64,000 bases of DNA from Escherichia boydii. Lineage in GTDB: Bacteria; Pseudomonadota; Gammaproteobacteria; Enterobacterales; Enterobacteriaceae. The notes under the pieces were generated by a model that was not told the DNA's origin, made no database searches, and was given only the letters and a program-made list of their open reading frames with translations. The translations under genes were made by a program, and so were the position numbers. Shown piece by piece: positions 1 through 9,471 of this stretch. Position 1 is the stretch's first letter. Each line of letters begins with the position of its first letter. Location: the NCBI GenBank assembly GCA_041890495.1, contig CP169086.1, positions 1,736,001-1,800,000 of the forward strand. The letters run 5' to 3'.

Positions 1-102
1 TTTGAGTACAGAAATCAGCGTAGAGATGACGGCAGGAATAAAAATCACCCAGCCAGCAATACGTTTTAAGACCGCAATGCGTCCAGCTTGTTGATACGTC
101 AT
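1..102 (-). CDS. yniB: YniB inner-membrane protein, N-terminal fragment
   Basis: Only the first 34 codons lie in the window; the rest is beyond base 1. Reading the minus strand from the ATG at 102 gives a start MTYQQAGRIAVLKRIAG followed by a hydrophobic stretch, matching E. coli YniB as I remember it. It is a poorly characterised membrane protein and I give it no function. Its position, divergent from hxpB, is the E. coli arrangement and supports the identification. The 148 bases between the two starts should hold both promoters. Confidence 0.85.
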   Translation of the reverse strand, partial: MTYQQAGRIAVLKRIAGWVIFIPAVISTLISVLK

Positions 103-250
103 CAGTTCCTCTTCATAAAGACGCGTTATTTGTGCCTAAGTCTACCTGCTGGTCATCAATTTCGCCCGCTCTTTAAAAGCAATATGCTAAATTGCAGATT
201 GTGCTTAGCACGTATCGTCTGTTGAACACCCTGGATAAGGAGACGTTGTG

Positions 251-922
251 ATGTCGACACCGCGCCAAATTCTTGCCGCAATTTTTGACATGGATGGATT
301 ACTGATCGATTCCGAACCGTTGTGGGATCGCGCTGAACTGGACGTCATGGCCAGCCTGGGCGTGGATATCAGCCGCCGTAATGAACTTCCCGATACGCTG
401 GGCCTGCGCATCGATATGGTGGTTGACCTGTGGTTTGCCCAACAGCCGTGGGCTGGACCGGGTCGTGATGAAGTGACCGCGCGCATTATCAGCCGCGCCA
501 TTTCGCTGGTTGAAGAGAGCAAGCCGCTGCTGCCCGGCGTACGTGAGGCCGTCGCGCTGTGTAAAGCCCAGGGGCTGAAGGTCGGCCTGGCCTCGGCGTC
601 ACCGCTGCATATGCTGGAAAAAGTGCTCGTCATGTTTGAACTGCGCGACAGTTTCGACGCGCTGGCATCCGCTGAGAAATTGCCTTACAGCAAGCCGCAC
701 CCGCAGGTCTATCTGGACTGTGCCGCTAAGCTCGGCCTGGATCCCCTCAACTGCGTTGCGCTGGAAGATTCCGTTAACGGCATGGTGGCCTCTAAAGCCG
801 CGCGGATGCGCTCCATTGTGGTGCCTGCGGAAGAAGGCCGCCACGACCCCCGGTTTGCGCTTGCCGATGTGAAGTTACAGTCACTGGCAGAACTTACGGC
901 GCACCACCTGCAGGGCGGCTAA
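251..922 (+). CDS. hxpB: Hexitol/2-deoxyglucose-6-phosphate phosphatase HxpB (YniC)
   Basis: HAD-superfamily phosphatase of 223 residues that removes phosphate from sugar phosphates such as 2-deoxyglucose-6-phosphate and hexitol phosphates in the cytoplasm. The catalytic D-x-D motif is in FDMDGLLIDSE near the N-terminus. The motif-II region LASASPLHM and the C-terminal ALEDSVNGMVASKAA motif follow in the usual HAD order. I chose the ATG at 251, which is behind an AAGGAG site and matches the E. coli start; a GTG one codon earlier is also open. It is monocistronic and divergent from yniB. Confidence 0.93.
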   Translation: MSTPRQILAAIFDMDGLLIDSEPLWDRAELDVMASLGVDISRRNELPDTLGLRIDMVVDLWFAQQPWAGPGRDEVTARIISRAISLVEESKPLLPGVREAVALCKAQGLKVGLASASPLHMLEKVLVMFELRDSFDALASAEKLPYSKPHPQVYLDCAAKLGLDPLNCVALEDSVNGMVASKAARMRSIVVPAEEGRHDPRFALADVKLQSLAELTAHHLQGG

Positions 923-971
923 CGCCCTCCTCCGGTTTGTGACAAACAGTTACACCGTCACCTCTTCCGCC

Positions 972-1009
972 TACTGTATAAAAACCCTATACTGTATGAA
1001 TTGACAGTT
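972..1009 (+). promoter_or_regulatory. Tandem LexA (SOS) boxes upstream of ydjM
   Basis: A good LexA box, CTGT-N8-ACAG, lies at 992-1007 within ta-CTGT-atgaattg-ACAG-tt. A second, half-conserved site with an intact CTGT at 974-977 but a degenerate right half lies directly upstream. The E. coli ydjM promoter is also known for two LexA sites. The inference is SOS induction of ydjM. Confidence 0.8.
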
Positions 1010-1023
1010 TTGTGGGTTTTATC

Positions 1024-1614
1024 ATGACGGCGGAAGGCCACCTGCTTTTTTCTATCGCGTGCGCAGTATTTGCCAAAAACGCTGAACTCACCCCCGTGCT
1101 GGCACAGGGGGACTGGTGGCATATCGTCCCTTCCGCCGTACTGACCTGCCTGCTGCCGGACATCGATCACCCTAAGTCCTTCCTCGGACAACGCCTGAAG
1201 TGGGTGTCGAAACCCATCGCCCGCGCGTTCGGCCACCGTGGGTTTACGCACAGCCTGCTGGCCGTGTTTGGCCTGCTGACGCTTTTCTATTTAAAAGTGC
1301 CCGAAAGCTGGATCGTCCCCGCTGATGCCATTCAGGGGATGGTGCTGGGCTATTTAAGCCATATTCTGGCCGATATGCTGACGCCCGCGGGCGTACCGCT
1401 GCTGTGGCCCTGCCGCTGGCGCTTCCGTTTTCCTATCCTCGCACCGCAGAAAGGTAACCAGCTTGAGCGCGTCTTGTGCATGGCGCTGTTTGCTTACGCC
1501 GTCTGGATGCCGCAAACGTTGCCCGAAAACAGTGCAGTCCGGTGGTCTTCCCAGATGATTAATTCGCTGCAATTTCAGTTCAATCGCTTTATTCATCACC
1601 AGATTGAACAGTAA
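1024..1614 (+). CDS. ydjM: YdjM, LexA-regulated membrane-bound hydrolase-like protein
   Basis: A protein of 196 residues of the YdjM / LexA-binding inner-membrane metal-dependent hydrolase family. Visible metal-ligand motifs are LLPDIDHP near residue 45, GHRGFTHS near residue 75 and GYLSHILADMLTP near residue 115. These are separated by hydrophobic segments, as in the family. The ATG at 1024 gives the E. coli N-terminus MTAEGHLLFSIA. The tandem LexA boxes just upstream put it in the SOS regulon. The biochemical role is not established. Confidence 0.9.
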   Translation: MTAEGHLLFSIACAVFAKNAELTPVLAQGDWWHIVPSAVLTCLLPDIDHPKSFLGQRLKWVSKPIARAFGHRGFTHSLLAVFGLLTLFYLKVPESWIVPADAIQGMVLGYLSHILADMLTPAGVPLLWPCRWRFRFPILAPQKGNQLERVLCMALFAYAVWMPQTLPENSAVRWSSQMINSLQFQFNRFIHHQIEQ

Positions 1615-1741
1615 ACCAACAAAATTATCCCGTTTGTCATAAACCATTCCATTTGGATATAAGCGCTACATCACACTTCTGCTAACCTTCCGCCAACAGG
1701 ATCGGTAAAAACCGACCCGATAATAAATCAGGAGAACGGGG

Positions 1742-3133
1742 ATGAATTTTCCACTCATCGCGAACGTCGTTGTGTTCGCTGTATTGCTATTGCTTCTCGC
1801 GCAGGCGCGCCACAAACAGTGGAGCCTGGCGAAAAAGGTGCTGGTTGGTCTGGCCATGGGTGTCGTATTCGGTCTGGCATTACAGGCAATTTATGGCTCC
1901 GATAATCCAGTTCTGAAAGATTCCATTCAGTGGTTCAACATTGTCGGTAACGGCTATGTCCAGCTGCTGCAGATGATCGTTATGCCGCTGGTGTTCGCCT
2001 CTATTCTGAGCGCCGTGGCCCGCCTGCATAACGCGACCCAGTTGGGAAAAATCAGTTTCCTGACCATTGGTACGCTGCTGTTCACCACGCTAATTGCCGC
2101 GCTGGTGGGTGTGCTGGTCACTAACCTGTTTGGCCTGACCGCAGAAGGTCTGGTTCAGGGGACCGCAGAAACGGCGCGTCTGACCGCGATTCAGACCAAC
2201 TACGTCGGTAAAGTGGCTGACCTGACCGTGCCGCAGATGGTGCTCTCCTTCATTCCGAAGAACCCGTTTGCTGACCTGACCGGCGCGAGCCCAACCTCGA
2301 TCATCAGCGTGGTTATTTTCGCCGCGTTCCTGGGCGTAGCGGCGCTGAAGCTGCTAAAAGACGACGCGCCAAAAGGCGAACGCGTGCTGACCGCGATTGA
2401 CACCCTGCAAAGCTGGGTGATGAAGCTGGTTCGTCTGGTTATGCAGCTCACCCCTTACGGCGTGCTGGCGCTGATGACCAAAGTGGTTGCCGGCTCTAAC
2501 CTGCAGGACATCATTAAGCTGGGCAGCTTCGTTGTCGCCTCTTATCTGGGCCTGGGCATTATGTTCGTGGTGCACGGCATCCTGCTGGGCGTGAACGGCG
2601 TCAGCCCGCTGAAATACTTCCGTAAGGTCTGGCCGGTGCTGACCTTTGCCTTCACCAGCCGTTCCAGCGCCGCGTCTATTCCGCTGAACGTGGAAGCGCA
2701 AACCCGTCGTCTGGGCGTGCCTGAATCCATCGCCAGCTTCTCTGCCTCCTTTGGTGCCACCATTGGTCAGAACGGCTGTGCGGGTCTGTACCCGGCGATG
2801 CTGGCCGTGATGGTCGCGCCGACGGTGGGTATCAACCCGCTGGATCCGGTCTGGATCGCCACGCTGGTCGGGATTGTCACCGTAAGCTCCGCAGGCGTTG
2901 CGGGCGTTGGCGGCGGCGCAACCTTCGCCGCGCTGATTGTGCTGCCTGCGCTGGGTCTGCCCGTGACGCTGGTCGCGCTGCTAATCTCTGTTGAACCGCT
3001 GATCGACATGGGTCGTACCGCGCTGAACGTGAGCGGCTCCATGACCGCCGGTACGCTGACCAGCCAGTGGCTGAAGCAGACCGACAAAGCGATTCTGGAA
3101 AGTGAAGACGACGCCGAACTGGCGCACCGCTAA
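1742..3133 (+). CDS. tcyP: L-cystine/sulfocysteine importer TcyP
   Basis: A 463-residue dicarboxylate/amino acid:cation symporter (DAACS) family protein, the length of E. coli TcyP (YdjN), which imports L-cystine across the inner membrane. About eight or nine hydrophobic segments can be seen. The family's serine-rich re-entrant region (FTSRSSAASIP) and the glycine-rich loop SSAGVAGVGGGATF are present. The start is behind CAGGAG. In E. coli the gene is activated by CysB; I did not identify a convincing CysB site here. A strong terminator follows. Confidence 0.95.
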   Translation: MNFPLIANVVVFAVLLLLLAQARHKQWSLAKKVLVGLAMGVVFGLALQAIYGSDNPVLKDSIQWFNIVGNGYVQLLQMIVMPLVFASILSAVARLHNATQLGKISFLTIGTLLFTTLIAALVGVLVTNLFGLTAEGLVQGTAETARLTAIQTNYVGKVADLTVPQMVLSFIPKNPFADLTGASPTSIISVVIFAAFLGVAALKLLKDDAPKGERVLTAIDTLQSWVMKLVRLVMQLTPYGVLALMTKVVAGSNLQDIIKLGSFVVASYLGLGIMFVVHGILLGVNGVSPLKYFRKVWPVLTFAFTSRSSAASIPLNVEAQTRRLGVPESIASFSASFGATIGQNGCAGLYPAMLAVMVAPTVGINPLDPVWIATLVGIVTVSSAGVAGVGGGATFAALIVLPALGLPVTLVALLISVEPLIDMGRTALNVSGSMTAGTLTSQWLKQTDKAILESEDDAELAHR

Positions 3134-3146
3134 TTACGTTAGAAAT

Positions 3147-3174
3147 AAAAAAACCGCCTGATGGCGGTTTTTTT
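3147..3174 (+). terminator. Rho-independent terminator of tcyP
   Basis: The hairpin AAACCGCC-tgat-GGCGGTTT at 3151-3170 is flanked by an A run and followed by T residues. It also faces the end of the convergent cedA gene, so it may act in both directions. Confidence 0.9.
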
Positions 3175-3181
3175 ATGGCTG

Positions 3182-3421
3182 TTATTCTTCAACCTCTTCA
3201 TCCTGGCGGATCTGCATCGCCCACCGCTGTGCGGACTCCGGCACCGTAAAGGTGGGAGAGCGACGGAAATGCTCACCGATCAGCACAAAGGCCACGTATT
3301 TCCCCCGCAGCTGCCACACATCGCGAAAGCCCTCCACTTTCAGGGCATGGTCAGGCGGCGCGGGCTCGACGCGGGGCACATAGCTAATAACCTGGCGGTT
3401 TTGTTGACGAAGAGGTTTCAT
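3182..3421 (-). CDS. cedA: Cell division activator CedA
   Basis: A small basic DNA-binding protein, here 79 residues, known in E. coli as a multicopy activator of cell division that binds RNA polymerase and DNA. The sequence begins MKPLRQQNRQVISYVPR and contains the conserved core FRDVWQLRGKYVAFVLIGE and ESAQRWAMQIRQ. I chose the ATG at 3421 because it matches the E. coli start; a GTG five codons earlier is in frame. It is convergent with tcyP and divergent from katE, as in E. coli. Confidence 0.9.
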   Translation of the reverse strand: MKPLRQQNRQVISYVPRVEPAPPDHALKVEGFRDVWQLRGKYVAFVLIGEHFRRSPTFTVPESAQRWAMQIRQDEEVEE

Positions 3422-3624
3422 AAGCGACTGGTTCACTAAAGCAAATTCTTGAAGCAGGAAAATTCTATGATAGCCGATCCTGCGGCCTTCCGTCGCGCTC
3501 CGAGTGGGTGAGATGGCTCCTTTCGCTAATCACGGCATGTGAAAACTCTTAGTTCGCGAGCCATCTCGCGACATTGTTCTATCCTTAATAGGGTTTTTAG
3601 CAATGGATAAAGGAGAAGCGTGCA

Positions 3625-5874
3625 ATGTCGAACAAAGATAAAACACATCAATCACCGATTCATGGCACTGAGGAATCTCAACCGGGCATGGACTCTCTCG
3701 CCCCTGCCGACGGCTCTCACCGCCCCTCCCCTGGCCCTTCCGCACCGGGCGAACAGCCTACCGCACCGGGAAGCATGAAATCGCCGGAGACGGGAAACGA
3801 GAAGCTGAAATCTCTTGAGCCACACCGTAAAGGTGGCGAAGGTTTTGCGCTCACCACCAATCAGGGCGTGCGCATTGCTGACGATCAAAACTCACTTCGC
3901 GCAGGCTCGCGCGGGCCAACCCTGCTGGAAGACTTTATCCTGCGGGAAAAAATCACCCATTTTGACCACGAAAGAATACCGGAACGCATCGTCCACGCGC
4001 GCGGTTCCGCCGCGCACGGCTACTTCCAGCCCTACAAGAGCCTGAAAGCGATCACCAAAGCGGATTTCCTCTCCGACCCGGATAAAATCACCCCGGTGTT
4101 TGTGCGTTTCTCCACCGTGCAGGGCGGCGCGGGCTCGGCAGATACCGTCCGTGATATCCGCGGCTTTGCCACCAAGTTTTATACCGAAGAGGGTATTTTC
4201 GATTTGGTAGGTAACAACACCCCGGTGTTCTTCATTCAGGACGCGCATAAATTTCCTGACTTTGTCCATGCGGTAAAACCGGAGCCCCACTGGGCCATAC
4301 CGCAGGGACAAAGTGCGCACGACACCTTCTGGGACTATGTTTCCCTGCAGCCTGAAACCTTACACAACGTGATGTGGGCGATGTCAGACCGCGGCATTCC
4401 GCGCAGCTACCGCACCATGGAAGGGTTTGGCATCCACACCTTCCGGCTGATCAACGCCGAAGGTAAAGCCACGTTTGTCCGCTTCCACTGGAAGCCTGTC
4501 GCGGGTAAAGCCTCGCTGGTGTGGGACGAGGCGCAGAAGCTGACCGGGCGCGATCCGGACTTCCATCGCCGCGAGCTGTGGGAATCCATTGAAGCGGGCG
4601 ACTTCCCGGAATACGAACTAGGCCTGCAGCTTATTCCTGAAGAGGACGAATTTAAGTTCGATTTCGACCTGCTTGACCCGACGAAGCTGATCCCGGAGGA
4701 GCTGGTGCCGGTGCAGCTGGTGGGTAAAATGGTGCTCAACCGCAACCCGGATAATTTCTTTGCCGAAAACGAGCAGGCCGCGTTCCACCCGGGCCATATC
4801 GTGCCGGGGCTGGACTTCACCAACGATCCGCTCCTGCAGGGACGCCTGTTCTCCTATACCGATACGCAGATCAGCCGACTCGGCGGGCCAAACTTCCACG
4901 AAATTCCGATTAACCGCCCAACCTGCCCGTACCATAATTTCCAGCGCGACGGGATGCATCGTCAGGATATTGATACCAACCCGGCGAACTATGAGCCGAA
5001 CTCCATCAACGATAACTGGCCGCGTGAAACCCCTCCCGGGCCGAAACGCGGTGGATTCGAATCGTATCAGGAGCGTGTCGACGGCAACAAAATTCGCGAG
5101 CGCAGCCCGTCGTTTGGCGAGTATTACGCTCACCCTCGCCTGTTCTGGAACAGCCAGACGCCGATTGAGCAACAGCACATCATCGGCGGCTTCAGCTTTG
5201 AGCTAAGTAAAGTGGTGCGCACCTACATCCGCGAGCGCGTGGTCGATCAGCTGGCGCATATTGATATTCAGCTTGCCCAGAGCGTTGCGGATAACCTGGG
5301 CATTACGCTGACCGACGAGCAACGCAACCTTGCTCCGCCGAAAGAGGTTAACGGCGTGAAGAAAGATCCGTCGCTAAGCCTTTATGCCGTGCCGGGCGGC
5401 TCGATTAAAGGCCGCGTGGTCGCCATTCTGCTGAACGACAAAACCCGCGCCAGCGACGTGCTGGGGATTATGCAGGCGCTGAAAACCCAGGGCGTGCATG
5501 CCAAACTGCTCTATTCCCGCATGGGTGAAGTGACGGCCGACGATGGTTCTGTGCTGCCGGTCGCGGCGACCTTTGCCGGTGCGCCATCGCTGACCGTCGA
5601 TGCGGCGATCGTGCCGGGCGGGGATATTGCCAGCCTGCTGACCAACGGCGACGCCGTCTATTATCTGCTGGAGGCCTATAAGCACCTGAAGCCGATCGCG
5701 CTTTCCGGCGACGCGCGGCAGTTCAAAGCGCAGCTGAAGGTGGCAGATCAGGGTGAGGACGGCATTGTCGAGGGCGATAACGTTGACGATGCCTTTATGA
5801 CGAAGCTGTTTGATTTGCTCGCCGCGCACCGCGTGTGGTCGCGAAGCAGCAAGATTGACCAGATTCCGGCGTAA
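3625..5874 (+). CDS. katE: Catalase HPII (KatE)
   Basis: Large-subunit monofunctional catalase of 749 residues (E. coli HPII has 753), decomposing hydrogen peroxide in stationary phase. It has a Ser/Pro/Gly-rich N-terminal extension of about 70 residues, then the catalase barrel with catalytic His124 (VHARG) and Asn197 (LVGNN). The proximal heme tyrosine is in RLFSYTDTQ, and a C-terminal flavodoxin-like/DJ-1 domain starts near residue 590. The start follows AGGAGAAGCG. In E. coli katE is sigma-S dependent; I did not resolve a promoter. Confidence 0.97.
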   Translation: MSNKDKTHQSPIHGTEESQPGMDSLAPADGSHRPSPGPSAPGEQPTAPGSMKSPETGNEKLKSLEPHRKGGEGFALTTNQGVRIADDQNSLRAGSRGPTLLEDFILREKITHFDHERIPERIVHARGSAAHGYFQPYKSLKAITKADFLSDPDKITPVFVRFSTVQGGAGSADTVRDIRGFATKFYTEEGIFDLVGNNTPVFFIQDAHKFPDFVHAVKPEPHWAIPQGQSAHDTFWDYVSLQPETLHNVMWAMSDRGIPRSYRTMEGFGIHTFRLINAEGKATFVRFHWKPVAGKASLVWDEAQKLTGRDPDFHRRELWESIEAGDFPEYELGLQLIPEEDEFKFDFDLLDPTKLIPEELVPVQLVGKMVLNRNPDNFFAENEQAAFHPGHIVPGLDFTNDPLLQGRLFSYTDTQISRLGGPNFHEIPINRPTCPYHNFQRDGMHRQDIDTNPANYEPNSINDNWPRETPPGPKRGGFESYQERVDGNKIRERSPSFGEYYAHPRLFWNSQTPIEQQHIIGGFSFELSKVVRTYIRERVVDQLAHIDIQLAQSVADNLGITLTDEQRNLAPPKEVNGVKKDPSLSLYAVPGGSIKGRVVAILLNDKTRASDVLGIMQALKTQGVHAKLLYSRMGEVTADDGSVLPVAATFAGAPSLTVDAAIVPGGDIASLLTNGDAVYYLLEAYKHLKPIALSGDARQFKAQLKVADQGEDGIVEGDNVDDAFMTKLFDLLAAHRVWSRSSKIDQIPA

Positions 5875-5887
5875 AAACCATTCCCGG

Positions 5888-5977
5888 TTGTGCGGCCTGA
5901 TGCCCTCACCCCGCCCCTCTCCCACGGGAGAGGGAGAAAACAATTAAAACGGTAACCCAGGTTACCGTTTTGCTTTT
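5888..5977 (+). repeat. REP-like composite repeat with terminator, copy 1
   Basis: A roughly 88-base unit: a head with GTGCGGCCTGATGCCCTCAC, the palindrome CCCTCTCCCACGGGAGAGGG, then a terminator hairpin AAAACGGTAAC-ccag-GTTACCGTTTT at 5946-5971. A near-identical copy lies in inverted orientation after nadE (12932-13021). The hairpin probably terminates katE. Confidence 0.85.
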
Positions 5978-5997
5978 ACCTCGCCACCCGGCACCTC

Positions 5998-6746
5998 TTA
6001 CAGATCCCCGAACGTCCCCAACCGATACCCACGCTCGGCAATCGCGTATTTCAGCGACGGCGACGTCAGGACATCCAGCTCCGCAAGACGCGGCCAGCAG
6101 TAGGCGCTTTTACGCACGGTGTTATCGACAAAGGCAGGATGCGCCATGACCTCCAGCGACCGTTCCCCCCGCGCGGCAGAATCATCCAGCACCTTCAGGA
6201 ACAGCGCATCGTCGATCTCGTCGCCGTAAAACGCGCTGCTGAACCCCTCTGAGGTGGTGACAGCGCAGTCCGGTAATCCGCGCACCTCGCGATCCACGCG
6301 CATCGCCACGCCTTTGCGCTGTGCAAACCCGGCGACAATCGGGAAAATCGCCGGGATCATATGCACGTGGTGATGGCTGTCGATGTGCGTCGGCGCCTTA
6401 CCAAACACATCAACGAAGCGGTTGAACTGACAGTCCAGCTCGCGGGCAATCTCTTCGAGCGGCAGAGCACCCTGCTCCGCCAGTTCCCAAATCCATTTAC
6501 CCAGTTGGCCGTCGCGCGTCAGGCCCGGCATTGGCGAAAGCGGCACCCCGAGCGTCAGCACAAAATGCATGCCGACGCCCAGCTCCGGCACCTCGCGGCT
6601 CAGCTGCGCCGCGTGTTCAACCGCCTCACCATTAACCAGTGCCGTTGTAGAGGTCACAACCCCCCGGCGACAGGCTTCAATAATGCCGTAGTTCTGACTT
6701 TGCTTAAGCCAAAATCATCGGCATTAACAATCAGTTAGCGTTCCAT
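5998..6746 (-). pseudogene. chbG: Chitooligosaccharide deacetylase ChbG, interrupted
   Basis: ChbG removes one acetyl group from chitobiose-6-P or chitotriose-6-P, producing the inducer of the chb operon. The YdjC-family fold is clear: VNADDFGLS at the N-terminus, then THIDSHHHVHM and the VMAHPAFVD motif, which supply the metal and catalytic residues. The reading frame is broken twice. Codon 4 is TAA at 6735-6737 where E. coli has leucine, and one base is missing near 6697 (AGCAAAGTCAG instead of AGCAAAGGTCAG). Adding it back gives 249 residues, the E. coli length. The body of the protein is Enterobacter-like but the first 30 codons are E. coli-like. Either the gene is inactive or the sequence is wrong here. 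Confidence 0.85.
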
Positions 6747-6758
6747 AATCAGCCTCGG

Positions 6759-8110
6759 TTAATGTGCTTTTTTAAGCTCTGCGATGCAGTTCGGCAAAGT
6801 TTGGCAGCCATTTCTCGTGCGCCAGAATCATCTCGCGTGCCAGCAGCTCAGCATCGCGATCGGAATGCACCAACGGACTAAGGTTTAGCGCCAGTAACAC
6901 ATCGTTAAATTCTCCGCTAAGTGCGGCGTTACTGGCAGCAATCTCGAAGCCTTTAATGGTGTGAATCAGCCCCATTACTTTATCATCGAAATGCGTAATG
7001 CGCGGATGTGGCGTCGCGCCATCGCGCCCCAGCTTACAGGTCATTTCTACTGCCCAGTCTGCCGGAATATTATCAATCTGCCCATGATGCGGGATATTAA
7101 CGTAATGTTCTGCTTGCTTGTCGTTGTAGATAGCGTTGATCACTTCGCATGCTGCATCAGAGTAATAAGCCCCACCGCGCTGTTCCAGTTCTTTCGGCTT
7201 AACTTTCAGCTCAGGATTTTTATACAGCTCAAAAAGTTGTTTCTCGACTTTCTGTACTACCTGCGCTCGTGCGCCGCCTTTGTAGTATTCGCCCATTTCA
7301 ATAGCCAGCATCTCTTTCTGCTTGAAGTAATACAGCAGATAAGAACATGGCAGCAGATTCAACGAACGAATTAAGCCCTCACTAAATGGCAGATCGAAAA
7401 TATTTTTTACAGAGGACGCTTTTAACTGCCCTGACGCCACACCATCAAGCAATTCGGCAAAGCGCGACTTGCCATTTACCAGCACATCCTTAATGAACAC
7501 CATATGGTTGAGGCCGAACAAATCGATAGATAAATCATCGCTGTCTTTCAGCATCAGAACATCGCGAATAAACATCTTCATGCCGATCGGAATATTACAC
7601 ACGCCGATAAAGCGTTTAAATCCGGTATGACGATAAACGGCTTCAGTGACCATTCCCGCCGGGTTAGTGAAGTTAATCACCCATGCATTCGGACAAAGTT
7701 CTTCGACATCTTTTACGATGTCAAAAATCACCGGAATGGTACGCAGACCTTTAAACAAACCGCCCGCGCCGTTGGTTTCCTGACCAAGATAACCATGACT
7801 TAATGGAATACGTTCATCCAGTTCACGCGCCGGTAATTGGCCAACGCGCAGTTGGGTAGTAACGAAATCAGCATCTTTCAATGCTTCGCGGCGATCCAGC
7901 GTTTTATAAAGCTTCATCGGACGCCAGCGTTATCAATCATCCGTTGGCAGAGATCGAAAATAATATCCAGTTTCGCTTTACCACCTTCGACATCCACCAG
8001 CCATAATTCGCTGACCGGCAATTCGTGATAACGCTTAATAAATCCTTCCAGTAACTCCGGGGTATAGCTGCTCCGCCACCAATAGTGACGACTTTTAATT
8101 TCTTCTGCAT
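6759..8110 (-). pseudogene. chbF: 6-phospho-beta-glucosidase ChbF (GH4), frameshifted
   Basis: A GH4 NAD- and manganese-dependent phospho-glycosidase that hydrolyses chitobiose phosphates. Motifs include KLKVVTIGGG (NAD binding), NFTNPAGMVTEA, and GVCNIPIGMK with the metal-binding cysteine. The protein is nearly identical to E. coli K-12 ChbF. Three single-base changes break the frame: a missing base near 8071 in the GGSS codons, a missing base near 7920, and an extra A near 6791 that replaces the last residues. Correcting them gives 450 residues, exactly the E. coli length. It sits just upstream of chbG in the operon. Confidence 0.88.
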
Positions 8111-8219
8111 AATATCTCCCTTAGCGTATCAGGTTAATCGCCTGCAAGGTATAGCGTACTCTTCCCGCTATTTGGGCAAGCCATTAAAGCAATATTCGTG
8201 GCGGGTAATCCGCCGAAAA

Positions 8220-9063
8220 TTAATTAATTACCGTCAAATTTTTCCGGTAACTGTTCGGTGTGAATGACGTCAATTTCTTAAAGGTTTTAATAAACAGGCT
8301 GGGACTACTGTATCCTGACTCGTAAGCAATATCGGTGACAGAATAGTTGGTAATTTCCAGCTGTTTTTTAGCAAAGTTAATGCGGATTTCATTAATAATT
8401 TGCACGGGCGTTTTACGATAATAACGCTGCGTCGCACGGGTCAGATATTCCTGGGATTTGCCCGACAGGGAGACCATATTTTCCAGCGCATTTTCGCTGA
8501 ACTGGCCCTTATCGTGCATCAGCTCAACGGTGCTGCGCAGCCATTGCGGAATATCATCCGTCACCTGCTGCTCTTCACGATGGTGGCGCAGTCGGTTCAT
8601 CACGTAGAAGGTCACCGTTTCAATAAACTCATCAAATTCATTGTCGCGGAAGTTAAGCGAGGCGATAACCGTTTCAATCCAGGTCATGAACTCGTTTTTG
8701 ACCCGATAGACCTGGGAGGCCACAAAGCAGAACGGCACCAGCGGCAGATAATGCTTCTCGAAGAAACGTCTGCTGACGCCCACGTTCAGAATGCGGGTGG
8801 CACCAAATTCGTAAAAGCTCTGGTGATAAGACCCCATCGGCAGGAAGACGAAATCCCCTCGTTCAAGCAGGACGCGCTTACCGTTAATCTCCTGGAAATA
8901 ACGCCCGGTTAATACCAGAGTAAATTCATAATAGTCGTGCTGATGCAGTCCGCTGATACTCTCAGTTTTGTTATAGGATAAACACATGGAAGTTTTTGCC
9001 ATTAAACAACTGCTGTTCTCGGGCTGTGGCAATTTCCGGCGCGTTAATCACTGGCTGCATCAT
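8220..9063 (-). pseudogene. chbR: Chb operon AraC-family regulator ChbR, N-terminal frameshift
   Basis: Dual activator/repressor of the chitobiose operon. An N-terminal cupin (HQHDYYEFTLVLTGRY) is followed by two AraC helix-turn-helix motifs, the second being SVTDIAYESGYSSPSLFIKTFKK. The start ATG-ATG at 9063 begins [14 protein letters not shown]. An extra C near 8976 (ATCCTAT for ATCTAT) brings an early stop; without it the protein has 280 residues, the E. coli length. The C-terminal part differs from K-12 at many residues, unlike its neighbours chbA and chbF. It lies 8 bases after chbA. Confidence 0.88.
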
Positions 9064-9070
9064 CGACTCC

Positions 9071-9421
9071 TTATGCCTTCAGTTTTTCATGAAGCTCAAT
9101 TAATTCAGTAATCAGTTCACGCGCAAGCATGGACGTCATTAAATGATCCTGAGCGTGGACCAGCACCAGACTCACTTTCATCTTACCTTCGCCCGCATCG
9201 CCTTCAATCAGTTTCGTCTGTACCAGATGCGCTTCATTCAATGCCATCCGTGACTGATCCATCATGGCTTTTGCTGCGGCAAAATCGCCCTGCTTCGCCT
9301 GTTTCAGTGCCGCATACGCCAGGCTGCGCGCTTGTCCGGAGTTGATGATAAGCCCCATCACCACTTCTTCCAGCTCTTCAGCTTCTGTTTGCGTATCGGG
9401 AATGTTATCGAGATCCATCAT
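9071..9421 (-). CDS. chbA: Chitobiose PTS enzyme IIA
   Basis: Lactose/cellobiose-family PTS IIA of 116 residues that passes phosphate from HPr to ChbB during chitobiose uptake. The active histidine is in [11 protein letters not shown]. The sequence appears identical to E. coli K-12 ChbA as I recall it. It lies between chbC and chbR in the normal operon order. Confidence 0.95.
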
Positions 9422-9471
9422 ACATCGTTCCTCTCTTTTCTTACCGGCACGATTACCCGTACCGGCATCGA

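Noticed and set aside
205..633. Long minus-strand frame over hxpB
   Set aside because: Antisense frame of a clear HAD phosphatase with no ribosome site or domain; only codon-bias shadow.
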